From: Brevipalpus yothersi
Lineage: Eukaryota; Arthropoda; Arachnida; Trombidiformes; Tenuipalpidae
Direction: 5' to 3'
DNA: 64,000 bases
NCBI GenBank assembly: GCA_003956705.1
Contig: QZCP01000013.1
Coordinates: forward strand, 1 to 64,000
The notes below the pieces were generated by a model. It was not told where the DNA came from and ran no database searches. It was given only the letters and a program-made list of their open reading frames with translations. Of this stretch, positions 13,301 to 24,609 are shown one piece after another. Each line of letters opens with the position of its first letter. Within the stretch, counting starts at the first letter, position 1. A program made the translations under genes and the position numbers.

Positions 13301-14181
13301 GGGATATCGAGGGGGCTTTCAGAGGCCGTATCATCTCAAGAAGACGATCAGTACCAAGCTCCATGGCACCCCAAGCAAGCGGAGTCATGTGTAGAGAATT
13401 TCTAAAAAGTATCTTGATAAGCATTGTCGGATCTTCGTCTTTCGCACACCATGAATTTGTGAAAGCACACCCTGATACACTCACCAAGTGGTATTCCAAT
13501 AACAGATTGCGATATCACTCGTATACGAATGTAAAAGTTGTCCACACACTGATAGAATCTGACACGAGGATCTCTCTGTTCCTCGTGTTTGCTAACCATG
13601 AACTGTGGGCAATAGTCCGAATGAAACGAATAGAAGAGAAATGGTTTGTCCTCTTCCCCAGCTCATGCTGTGGGTTTGATATCATAAGAATTGGCTTTCA
13701 CACGATTTTGAACTGTTTCACAGATCTTGAGACAAGCTTTAACTTCCTGATGATAACTAAAGACACCTCAATCACCCGTGCAGGTGAATGCCTGGACATC
13801 TTATAAACAAATTGTGTGAGGACACTGAATTTTCTGATCACGCCAGAGACTCCCAAGATATTTGCTGAAAAATTCAACAAGAATGGACGTACTGATGAAA
13901 CGTTTCAAGCCTAAGACAAACTTGGCAACACGGACATCTCTGCAAGAATCGAAGCGATAATGAGAGAAGAGGCTGTAGCCCTATGGCAGACGGAGAAATT
14001 CAATGGTTATGCAGACTTTGAGTTCTGGGCTAACACCCACTCAATACCATCTTACCCGGCAGCGAAAAACAATGCTCTCGAATTCATCTTTCATCTCCGA
14101 TACACTATCCCTCTCATGGAATATGGGCTACACATTACATCGTTCATCCATCTGCGAAAATTATCAGAGCTTGACCTTTAA
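13285..14181 (+). pseudogene. degenerate open frame with two internal stops, unknown origin
   Basis: A single plus-strand frame stays open from 13285 to 14181 apart from a TAA near 13804 and a TAA near 13911. That is unusual over about 300 codons in AT-rich DNA and suggests a decayed coding sequence. The first part (173 codons) contains FANHELWAIVRMKR and later ITRAGECLDIL, stop, TNCVRTL. The spacing of a His-containing hydrophobic strand and a Q(now stop)-TNC segment vaguely recalls C48/Ulp1-type proteases carried by some DNA transposons, but this is only an impression. Its left edge abuts the FTZ-F1-like copy, on the opposite strand. Confidence 0.35.
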
Positions 14182-14529
14182 TTCAAATCCCTTCTCTTAT
14201 TTAAAATTTTTATTCACGCCATGGCGAACCTTGTTTTTTCAAAAGGAAATCGCTGTATGATTTCTTTGAGTCTCATTCCCCACTAGATGGCCCTAATCAT
14301 CAGAATTTTCGCACTAAAAGTACAGACTGCACAGTAGTTGGTGGCATTGTTTGATCATCAAACTCCGATGAAGACGGGCCCAGTGTTTAGGACTAGTCAG
14401 ATTAATTCAATTTATTGAAGTGATTCTAGTGAATCTGTGACGTGACGAATTATGACTCATATTCTCATCATATAGTTAATATTTCGTGGACAAAAAGGTG
14501 ATTTGTTTGGGAAATTCCACCATTCTCCC

Positions 14530-15090
14530 AGGATTCTACTTCCATTAGTTTAACTCCCCTCGAAAACGGATTCTTTGTTGCTGTTTTCTGAAAGATAAAC
14601 ATAGCCTTACCCCCATTCTCCACTCTTTTCAACAATCATTTGACAGATGCCTCACCCTTGGCTTATACAAAAGTACCCAAACACCTAAAAGATGAATATT
14701 TATATCAGGTGAAGAATGTCTTCCCAAAGGAAGAGATGATGTATCTCTTCTTAAGACCCATCATGAAGAGGGATTCCGATCGTGAACTCATCAGGTGCAA
14801 CCCCCAAAAATTGATACTGCCATCAAATTAATTCCGTTTCTTCTACTTTCTCTGAATATTGATTCTTTGTTCCTGTTTTCTGAAAAGTTAATCTCACTAG
14901 TCCTAACCACCAACTATCGAACGCAGACATCAATCCATATCCACCCAACTCATCGTGCATTTCAAAATGTCAAGGCATTCGGGGGATAGATATTTCAAGA
15001 AGCATGTCCTCCCATGCGAAAAAGTATGTGTTCTCCTGTGAGACCTGTCATGAGGGGCGCTCCATTTTTGTCATCATTGGATGTGAACCT
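14530..15090 (+). repeat. imperfect tandem duplication, unit about 290 bp
   Basis: Two anchors recur at a constant offset. A 24-bp segment at 14570-14593 returns with one mismatch at 14862-14885 (offset 292), and an agaccc(a)tcatgaagagg-like segment at 14754-14771 returns at 15041-15055 (offset 287). The sequence between anchors is much more diverged, so the duplication is old. The first unit contains a 63-codon open frame (14640-14831); the second has a broken counterpart. Confidence 0.6.
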
Positions 15091-15243
15091 GTGTTTCTCG
15101 AAGTGATTATTATCGTATTTTTCATTGATTCCCGATTTCTCGTCCATCCAAGAGAACAAGAGACGGAATCATGAAGGTACTTTTGCTTTTTTCTCAAACA
15201 GGTTCATTAGAGATAGGCAAGCTCTCAAGGACTTCTCGATCAA

Positions 15244-16198
15244 ATGATGTTAGACCATTTTGGTTTGGAGGATATTGAATATGAGCCTCTTCAGAACTCT
15301 CTACCAATCAGCTATCAAGGTAAAAGACGCAGAACTATAACAAGTCTTATCGTTCTGAAATCTCCACGTGGTCAAGATCCCAGAATGGCAGATTGTCTCA
15401 AACCGAAGTTATGGTTAGAGCTTCGAAACAATTCCACTTTGGCTGATTGGCATCGCCTCCGAGAGAACTATACTTTCCTCGTCGCTGAGACATCCATCGA
15501 TCTTTTCAATGAATACCGGAACTTGAAACATGCGATTGAACATCTAGAGATGCCTTATTTGGTTGTTCTTCATAAGCATTCCCCGGGAAGTTTCAATGCA
15601 TGCAAAATTTGTTCAATCAACCCCGAGGTGCTTTCAAACGATCCCAATCATTTCAATCTTTCAAGAGGATTGGTGCGAGATCATATTGATAAAAAACAAT
15701 CAAGAAGGGCTACGATCAACCTTGATATGATCAGTGAAACTAAAAAGAGTAACCAGCTAAATGATGACACATATCATGCTCTTTATCAAAAATCCAGAAG
15801 CTTACAAGAATGGACATGCACACGATCACCCGCCCGAATTGGATCAAGTCTTGGAAGATTACGAAAGTAGTGAGAGAGGGAGTAAATCTCTGAATCCTCA
15901 TGAAGAACTCGATTCCAACGATATGAATAAACAAATTGAGAAAGGAGTTATAGAAAAACCTGTGAAATTTCATGCCGGAATGTTCAAGAAAGCCTTTTCT
16001 GGAGCCACAGGTCAAGAAATCAACAAGGCTGTCGAGGAAGATCCATACTCTGTCAATTTGCTTGGAGCTATTCACTACTTTCAGAAAATTCATAGATCCA
16101 AAGAGTCTCAAGTATCGGAGGAAGTCAAGAAATTGTATCGTATTTTTGAATCAGAAGAAATTGTGGAGCGTAAACGGTTCTTGCTCGTATACGCTTAA
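15244..16198 (+). pseudogene. unknown ORF pair split by a frameshift
   Basis: One frame is open from 15244 to 15870 (208 codons) and another from 15761 to 16198 (145 codons). Coding-like sequence appears to pass from the first to the second near 15770-15800: upstream of 15760 only frame 1 is open, and beyond 15870 only frame 2. The second half has hydrophilic, protein-like composition (KFHAGMFKKAFSG, VEEDPYSVNLLGAIHYF). A GHAHDHPPEL segment at about 15810-15840 resembles the HNHPP end of FLYWCH/MULE-type zinc fingers, which is weak evidence for a transposon source. A short intron is an alternative, but I see no clear donor and acceptor pair. Confidence 0.4.
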
Positions 16199-17642
16199 CT
16201 AGCTGAGAGATTCTTACTTTCTATGCTCTGATTCATTCAAAAACCTTCGGAAGTAATGTCCCCTAGATAGGTTCTACCGATAGGTGACTTGTGCTCGAGT
16301 GTATGAATGAATGAGTATACTTTGCCCATCACTAACAAGATTGTTAGCTCTGACATGTGATTTCGAGTGATTGTTGAATCGACAGTGTATATATTATCAT
16401 CTTGATAGCAACCTTCCATCAATTGTCCAAGTTTTTTACCCTTCGTATAGTCCAACTTCTTGATTTCAATTGTGTTCAGTTCGAGCCACTCTTCCCTTTC
16501 CCTATCTGGTTATTGAGGATAAGTTCGAGCTTTTGGCTAGCGAATAATTTTGTTCTCTCCATTTTTAGATGGCTTAGACGTTTTTGCCAAGATCCAACCA
16601 TATCCAGGAATTGAAAGATTCAAGTCTCAATGAAGTCTCAACTTCCTCTTTGGAATGTTGCCATCTGAAGAGAATTAGAAAGAGGTTGAAGAGACTTATC
16701 AAACAATGACATAAACATCTGAATTGTGAACTTAAAGTTGATATAGAAATGATAAATGCTGAGTAACACCTTCAATACTCAAATATAGTCCCTAAATCTA
16801 ACACATATCCTCGTTGTCTTTCTGTGTCTCTTCAGCTGTGAAGCCCGAATATTTATTCGATGAGTTTCAAAACTTCTAGGAAGGTGAGTGGGAGTGTTCA
16901 AAGGTGCCAGTTATCAACATTCCAATCGTCTCATTCCATTGATAACAGATGCACTCCGACTCAACATCGCACAATACAAGTGAGTTCTCGCAAAATGCCC
17001 CAAAAGATGGAAAATAGACGCTGAAGTAGCTCAAACCAATATTCCAAGAATATTCCAATTCAACGATTGTTGGATGTGAATTCAATCAAAAAGATAATGA
17101 TAGTGAATATTTCAAGCTTATTTCGCAAGGACAGGGTGTGATATTGAGGATTAAAATAGATTAAAAAGACTCACAAGATAAGAGGATTACAATGTAAGAT
17201 CCTAGAATCGAAGCAGGGTTGAATCGATATTTAGAAGAAAAGTTGAAGTTAAAATAATTCCGCACAATGAAACTTTTTGAAGGAAAACAAAAAAGTCAAA
17301 ATAAACAAAATTGTAGTTATGCTTCTTGAAATCGGCTATTTCAGGAAGTATGATAGAATATTGGTCAAGGCTAAGGTGAATCTTCTCTCGAAGGTTACTC
17401 TTCTTTTCTCTTCTAAGACTTTATGGCTGTTTGGCATGATTGGTATTAGTAGAATGATGCGATTGTTTCTTAGATCATGCAGTGATCAAGTAAGAGGAAT
17501 GGAAAACTCTATTACGAATTGTTTTTTCTTTTTTCAGTTATAATTTGAAGTTTCATCAGTGATACTTTTGAAGAAAATTCATAGAAATACATGGATTTAA
17601 TCAAATGTATTTTCAGAGGTCCTATATTTTTACATGCTTATT
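16199..17642. other. gene-free stretch downstream of EXOSC10
   Basis: About 1.4 kb with no supportable gene; open frames are short with non-descript translations. A roughly 50-bp segment near 17220-17270 resembles 51858-51910 (both contain agaagaaaagtt followed by aaaataatt), possibly a small shared repeat. Confidence 0.5.
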
Positions 17643-20305
17643 TCATGGAATGGGCAGTAAAAATTTTTGATAAGGTGTTAGGAAATCTTCTCCTCGAGGA
17701 ATAGACTTTCTTCCTCCTTTTCTTTCAGTAGGCATTGAAAAGAAGTCCATAAGAGCAGATGTAGCGTTCGATTGCTTTCTTTCATATTTTTTCGCAATTC
17801 CTTCATAATCGATATCGTCGCCTTAATGAATGAAACAGTAATATGCTGTATATTTTCCAAGGGATTCAAAGCTATTCATAGAGCAATACTCACCTTTTCC
17901 ATCCCCAAGAAGAGTAGGCAGATGACCAGAGTCGCCTGTGTCCATCGGCTCACCTCGCAGATTGGATGAGCTATCGAAATCAAATCCTTTCTGAGAAACT
18001 GTGGAATGTGATACACCCATGGAATACGATGATCGAAGCTGAAAAAGGAAAAATTTCAAAATTCCTCACAAAGTGTCAAAACACTTTCATCAAAGTACAA
18101 GTGAATTTCGTCTCACCTCGAGGGGAATATTTCGAGCTCTAGTGATTATTTGATGGAGTTCATTCAATTGCTGTTTCACCATTGGTGGAACGGGGTTACA
18201 ACATGCGAGGATACCTTGTTGTTCCCTGTGGAGAGAAGGATTCAGTGATCCTAAATAAGCGTTTTGTAGGCACAAACAGACAAGACTGTTAGCTCGTTTT
18301 GAGGTTTCAAAAGACTCACCTAGGCAGAACATCCGCTATCTGCATCATCATATGATTTGGCAGTATATAGCTGTAACATGGAAAAAATTCAAGAATTCAA
18401 TCATTCAGAAAAGGAATTGAAAAATTGATTGATTACCCTAAACTTTCATCTTCGCCTCTTGCAACTTTATCCCGCCAAGAGTATAATTCTTTCAGAGCAT
18501 ACATTTGTCTGGGATTAAAATTAGTTTTCGACTTTTTTATAAGAGTATGGAAACCAGTCGAGCTGAATATTGATTTTTCATATCGCTAAAAGAAGTAGAA
18601 AGATGATTAAAACTATTTTAGATTCACAACAGTACTTGCCTTCAGACATATCTCCTTGCTTTGATGGAACGTCTGTTTGAGAAGATCTTTAGAGGGATCT
18701 TTTTCTAGAAGCTCGTTCTTCATGGCATCATAAATGTACAATAAGTAGTGAGTATCTTCTTGAGCATATTTCAACATTTCAGATGGTAATGGTCTTATTC
18801 TCCAATCAGCTAACTGGAACTTTTTATCAACTACTAGACCACAGTAATGTTTCAAAAGGAAAGCTAATGAGTGGTGGCTAAGGTTAAGCAATTTGGATGC
18901 TCTTCCAGTATCGAACATATTCACAACATATATACCAAAATCTCTTTGCAGCCATAAAATGTCAAAGTCAGAACCATGAAAAACCTAGGATAATGGTTTG
19001 TTAAGACTTTTTCTCTCCATTTAATCTCAATAGTCCAACTTACCTTAACAATTTTTGGATCAGTAAAGACTTCATTGAGAATATTGAGGTCTGCCCGAAG
19101 CTCCAAGGCATCGACGATGAAATCTTGATCACGTGTTGAAATTTGCATAAGGCAAGTGAATCCTTGGAAAGAGCGATATGAGTGATGCTGGAAAGATTAA
19201 AGAGTTAGATGATTTCAATTTGATGAGTTGCACTCACCTCAAGATCAACAGCGAACTCTTTAACAGAACGCAAAGTTGTTAATAATTTTCCCAAGTCAGC
19301 TTTTGTCGATACGAAAGTGAAGGAGCCAGGTGTAACTTTCGGGGGTGGCTGTGAAAAATTCAATCATATTACATGTATTCTACTTGAAGAGGTGAAGATT
19401 TAATAGGAAAACAATTACTCACAACCAATGCAACTTTTTGGAGCACATCTTCACTTTGCTGCAAGACATCTAATTCAGCTTGATATGGATGACAAAAATG
19501 TTCCACACCATCTTCATCTTCTTCAAGGAATATTGCTAGAGGACGGAGAGAATTTGGTTTCTCTTTCAATTTAGGTACAAAAGGTTGATTTTTATTGTCA
19601 ATCTTTTCCTTAAATTTTGCTTGTGGTCTGTGAATATTTTTAGCTGTGAGTAGATTTATATCTTGGAATTTTCTCTTGGTTCCCCTGTTTTCCCAATCTA
19701 TTGATGTAGACACTGATGCATCACCATTGGACTTGAGGGTTGCAATAATCAACTCCTGATCTTTCTTCTTAAGTCCTTCAGCTTCATCGAGAGAATTGTT
19801 CTGAAATAATCAATCTTAATGAGAGGGAGAGAAAAGTAATCATTTCGATATAACTTACAATTCGATCGATTAAATTGTCATTAATTATACAAAGTGCTTC
19901 ATATTTATCCTCTGGATTGGTTCTTTTCTTAAATGATCTACCATCAGTGCCCGATTTCTGAATCAATTGATTCATTCTAGAAGAAAATGAGAAGAAGATA
20001 ATCACAGAACATGGAAAACACAGAACGGTTCTAATTCTTACAAATTTATCAAGGCTTTTTCCTCATTTCCAATCATCGTACGGTACCCATGATAGGTTGA
20101 ATTGATATCGAAATCATTCAAAATAAAATTTGAAGAAGTGATAGCATCCTTGACAGCACTTTGGAGGGTCTACAAAGTTGTAATAGAAAGTAGTCACCAT
20201 CGAAATAAACCAACTAAAATGGATCAATTTTGATACTCTCTCCACATTACTTACATTACTGAGATTAGATGATTGAGATTGATCCACAGCTTGATCACTG
20301 GTCAT
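17643..20305 (-). CDS. EXOSC10: exosome component 10 (Rrp6-type 3'-5' exoribonuclease)
   Basis: Many short exons, introns about 50-90 bp. It starts at 20305 (MTSDQAVDQS) and ends at the TGA at 17643. The N-terminal PMC2NT-like region (exons 20305-20255, 20169-20042 and on) is followed by the DEDD-Y nuclease: AVDLEHHSYRSF (catalytic D and E), HGSDFDILWLQRDFG, and YAQEDTHYLLYIYD with the catalytic Tyr. The HRDC region includes RDKVARGEDES and LPNHMMMQIADVLPR, then the family-specific QQGILACCNPVPP. The last exon, joined through LGDGKG|DDIDYEG, encodes a basic tail ending in KFLLPIP. Role: nuclear exosome exonuclease in rRNA, snoRNA and mRNA turnover. It shares a 420-bp upstream region with TBL3, another rRNA-processing gene. 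All nuclease motifs are intact. Confidence 0.94.
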
Positions 20306-20725
20306 CTTGACTCAAACTCTCAAAAAAATAATTCAACGACAAAAAATTTTCAATTCCCTTGGATAAAAAAGCTAATTATTTGAATCAAACACAGCCTCAT
20401 CAACATGTATCATTTTAAGCCGGCATCACAAAAACACGAGGTACTCATTACTTTTGAATGTGAATCTTCGATGTGAGCGCTGATTGGTCTTCACTTGTTT
20501 ATGGTTTAAAATGCACGTGGCCGCTTCATTTGAAGCGAGAGTATTTTGATTGGAGAAAAACATGTGGTGCATGTGTTAAGTTGATTGGCAATGATTTATC
20601 TGATGGTCTGAATAATGTCGAGATCGTTATGAAGTTTTATTGTTGATGTGTGGTTGAGTTTTGATATTTTGTTTTTTTGATTTGAAGTGAAGTTCATTGG
20701 TGGTTGATGATTGGTTTTTAAAAAA
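20306..20725. promoter_or_regulatory. probable bidirectional promoter, EXOSC10 / TBL3
   Basis: Only 420 bp separate the two divergent start codons (20305 minus, 20726 plus), so both promoters must lie here unless leader exons reach further. The segment is AT-rich and I see no clear TATA box or other certain element. Both genes act in rRNA maturation, so co-regulation is plausible but inferred. Confidence 0.55.
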
Positions 20726-23285
20726 ATGGTTCATCAAAAGTTGAAGAAGAGGTGAGTTTTGGACTTTAATTGTTTTCCCTAAGGTTGTGTTGATAAATTG
20801 TTGTATTTATTGTTGTTGTTTTGCTTTCAGCTTCAAAAAAATCAAAACTTTAAAACCTTTCTTCATGACTGGGACTATTAAGGTAGGAAGGAATATGAGT
20901 TTTAATTTTAACAGAACGATATGACTTTAATCACTGACCGTGTGTATGTGCATACTTTAATAGGCTGATTTGGAAAGTGAATTTTTGCTGTGTTCCAACA
21001 TTGATTCCATCACTGTCTTATCTTTGGAAGATGGAGAACAAAAATTGAATATTCATGACAAATTGAATCCAGAAGATGTTATAATTGACTTTGTTCCTGG
21101 CCACCGAGATGAAAATCGCAAACTATTCACTGCCTGCAGAAGCGGCCTACTCAAAGAGTTCAATTGGTCTTCATCAGATTTTTCTCTTGTCAGAACATGG
21201 AAAGCTATCCATGATGGTCCAATAATCACTTTGGCTATCAATGGTGGAGGTAAAGGTAACTTGCTAGCAAGTGGAGGTAGTGATTCAGTGATCAAGGTTT
21301 GGGATACATCTCTCCAATACTGTATCCATCATCTTAAGGGATGTCGTGGTATTGTTTCAGTTCTAACTTTCCTAGAAAGTTCATCCAGCAAGCTTTATAT
21401 TGGTGCTTGTGGAGAACTTGATAATGTTATCAACATATGGGATCTGGAAAATGCAAGAAAACCTATTCGATTCGAGGGGCATTCCAGCCGTGTGGTGGGC
21501 ATCCAATTTATCGATGATGACCAGCAACTAGTATTATCTGGAAGCCGAGATATGTTAGCCATAGTTTGGTCTCTTAAAGAGAAAGTTTCAGTCAGAAAAA
21601 TACCTCTTTTCGAAGCTATCGAAAGTTTAGTTTATCTTCCACATTATGAAGAAATTGATGATTTGAAAAACTGTGAAGTTAAAGGGTCCGTATTCCTCAC
21701 AGGAGGAGCAAAAGGGTTGCTGAAAGCGTGGGATTCAGCAACAGGAAACTGTATCTACAAACAAGAGAATCCGAACGTTCAAGATTGTATAGAACAATGT
21801 CTCATTCTTCCCAATGGTCAGGGATTAACAGTCATAACTTCTGAGAAACATATGCTATTGTATGATCTCAAGTCTCTGACTCTCACGAAACAGTTTATCG
21901 GAAATATTGATCAAGTGTATGATGCAAAATTTTTGAGCTTTGATGAAAATCATATTGTGGTTGCTACCAATTCTCCAAGCTTGAAAATCTTTCGATTAAG
22001 TGATTGGAATTGTTCTGTAGCCCGTGGCCACAAAGACTCTATACTTTCCTTACAAGTTTATGCCTCTAATCCCGATATATTCGCTAGCTCCTCGAAAGAT
22101 AACGATGTTAGAGTGTGGAGATTTTATTGTGAGACAATGTCTGTACAATGTCTCTATATTGCCACGGGTCATTCTCTTTCAGTAACTTCTATCGTAGTTC
22201 CATACAAATCCTTAGAATATCTCTATTCAGCTTCTGAAGATACAACAATCAAGGTATGGAAAATCTCTCCTAAACAGAAAGATTCACCAATGAATGTACA
22301 GTCCCTCGCTTCTTTGGAAACCATCAAAGCTCACGATCAAGACATCAATTGTATAGCCATCTCATCCAACGATAAATACATATGCTCATGTTCTCAAGAT
22401 AAGACTGCAAAACTATGGCGGGTGGATAAGAATCTCAGTCTTGTTGGAGTTCTCAGAGGCCACAAACGAGGTATATGGAGCGCATCTTTCTCGCCAGTAG
22501 ATTTGGTAGTTGCCACTTCATCAGCTGATACAACTGTGAAAATTTGGTCTCTCAATGATCTATCTTGTATCAGAACTTTACAAGGCCATGATTCATCCAT
22601 TCTTGGTATCGTTTTTGTTAATCAGGGAATGCAACTTTTATCATCAGCCTCAGATGGCAACATGAAACTTTGGTTGGTCAAAACGGGAGAATGTACGTTG
22701 ACCATAGACAGCCATTCCGATAAAATATGGGCCCTCAGTATGAATAAGAGTGAAAAGTTCATGATCACCGGATCTGAAGATTCACATATCACTGTTTGGG
22801 AAGATGATACTGAGGAGAAAGAGCTTGAGGTAGCAAAAGAACAAGAGGAATTAATTGTTAAGGAACAGAAGCTTGCAAATCTTATTCTCTCTCGAAAGTG
22901 GACAAAAGCTCTCACCTTGGCAATAAAACTCGGCCAACCTTTCCGTGCTCTCTCCATAGTGAACGAGATACTTGTGAGTGACGAATCAGACCGAATGTCA
23001 ACCCTCACACTTGCCTTAGAGGGATTGAGAGATGATCAATTAATCCAGTTGCTTAATTTTGCCGTAAAATGGAACACTAATTCGAAGCATAGTGAAGCAG
23101 CTCAAAGTGTTTTTTGTGTTTTACTTCATTTATTAGGCCCTGAAAAAATTTTGAATATACCAGACTCAAATCAGTTGATTGGAGGATGGCTGTCTTACAC
23201 GAAAAGACATGTAAATAGATTGAACAGAATGAAAGAACAAGCCTCTATACTCGAATTTTTGTACGCTCACATGAGACTAGAATAA
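20726..23285 (+). CDS. TBL3: TBL3 / UTP13, WD40 subunit of the small-subunit processome
   Basis: Three exons, 20726-20751, 20831-20882 and 20964-23285; 799 aa. The two tiny leading exons encode MVHQKLKKSFKKIKTL..., matching the basic start of the family, and splicing is phase-consistent. Two tandem WD40 propellers occupy about residues 30-640, with typical blades such as HDQDINCIAISSNDKYICS, SQDKTAKLW, HKRGIWSASFSPVDLVVAT and SDGNMKLW. The C-terminal Utp13 helical domain follows (RKWTKALTLAIKLGQP, FAVKWNTNSKHSEAAQ). Role: UTP-B complex of the 90S pre-ribosome, needed for 18S rRNA processing in the nucleolus. An AATAAA hexamer overlaps the stop codon; another AATAAA lies at 23425. The gene converges with the next one, 226 bp away. 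Confidence 0.96.
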
Positions 23286-23511
23286 AAATTTTCTTTTTTA
23301 AAATTCAACTTTATTTTAAAGACCAAAAATTTTGAAATCTTAATCTAGGTGAGTGGTTTTTTCATTTTTTCTAAAAACTAGCCGAGAAACTCGAACATTT
23401 CTTTAAAAAAAGGAACGAAATAGAATAAATATTCGTGCAGCATCCGTGAAGAGTTTGGTGGCTTGTTCATTGGTTGAAAAGAAATCTTGGAATTCTCTTT
23501 TGCAAAATGAA

Positions 23512-24061
23512 TCAGAGAAATGGTGGTTTTTGAGAGCTCTTCTTCATCTTCGACTCTTGTTCGGCAGAAATATCATCTCGAACCTTCTCTAACTCTCCAT
23601 AAATTTCTTTCATCTTTTCTTCTGCATCGGGATCATCCAGGTTGATCGCTTTGAGTCTTGGAAGTACTGATTCAGCTGTTTGCTGTAAAACTTTGAGTGA
23701 TTCAGAATCCATCAAGGATTTGAGCTTGGGAATCTGTCGGAGGATATACTCCGTTTGAGAAACCAAATTATCTCTAGCCCATTCAATTTTGGTTCTCTCG
23801 ATGATTTGATTAACCTTGGCTCGTTCTTCGGGTGATAATTCTTGCATTTTTCTCTGGAATTCTTCTCCAGCCATTACTGTTGGCTTAGTTTCATTTGAAG
23901 AATTGGAGACTCTATGCTGCGAATATTGTAACAATCAAAGTATCGATAAAACTAGGCCTCATTGAAACAAAAAACTATGGAACTGTAGGTTAGCTTACCT
24001 TTGTGTAGTAAAAATAGCCAATGCCAATAAAAACAACTACAATAGACATTAACAGTTTCAT
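23512..24061 (-). CDS. small membrane-anchored coiled-coil protein, unknown family
   Basis: Two exons, 24061-23999 and 23916-23512, joined in phase 0; 155 aa. The first exon is just a hydrophobic segment (MKLLMSIVVVFIGIGYFYY) that could be a signal anchor or an uncleaved signal peptide. The rest is highly charged and helical, with a likely coiled coil at about residues 40-140 (FQRKMQELSPEERAKVNQII, LDDPDAEEKMKEIYGELEKV) and a basic C-terminal end. I do not recognise a family. Topology with a short lumenal N-terminus and cytosolic helix is an inference. The splice sites, codon-like composition and tight packing between TBL3 and the dehydrogenase support a real gene. Confidence 0.7.
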
Positions 24062-24609
24062 TTTATTTGGAAAGTAGTTCAACTAGGCGAATAATAAAAT
24101 GTTATAATTAAGACAAAAGGAGGGGTTGCTCAAATGACACTTTGCTAAAACGTGTCGAACACATCAAAGGGGGAGAAGCATCATAGCTCATCAACTGCTC
24201 AACTTATCGACTCTATTTCGTGAAACTAAAATGAATTTTGTAGAAAAAGTTTTGATCATCAGAACAATTATAATTATACAGAAGTAGACTGGAAATTTGA
24301 TATCTATGAAGTTTTTTAGTCTTTAGTGTCTTGACTAATTCTTTCTCAGAGCATATGAATTAGCTTTGATAATTTTCGCCATATTCTGGATTCTATTCAA
24401 ATGAAGAGGCTTCTCATCTTTGTAGCAAAAAATATCTAAAACCTGAATGGGCGTAAAAATTAGAGAGTTTATTGGAAAAATTTTTGGTACAAATAGATTC
24501 CATTGACTATCAAATCATTGTACTTGTACTGTACTTGACCTCATTGCACAAATTGTGCTCAAAAAATCATTTTTCTCAACTTATTAGTGAATTTGTGCAG
24601 TCAATCTCT
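24062..24609. other. intergenic gap
   Basis: About 550 bp between the small coiled-coil gene and the dehydrogenase stop codon. A plus-strand open frame at 24472-24759 mostly overlaps the dehydrogenase antisense and is not convincing. Nothing else is seen. Confidence 0.55.
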
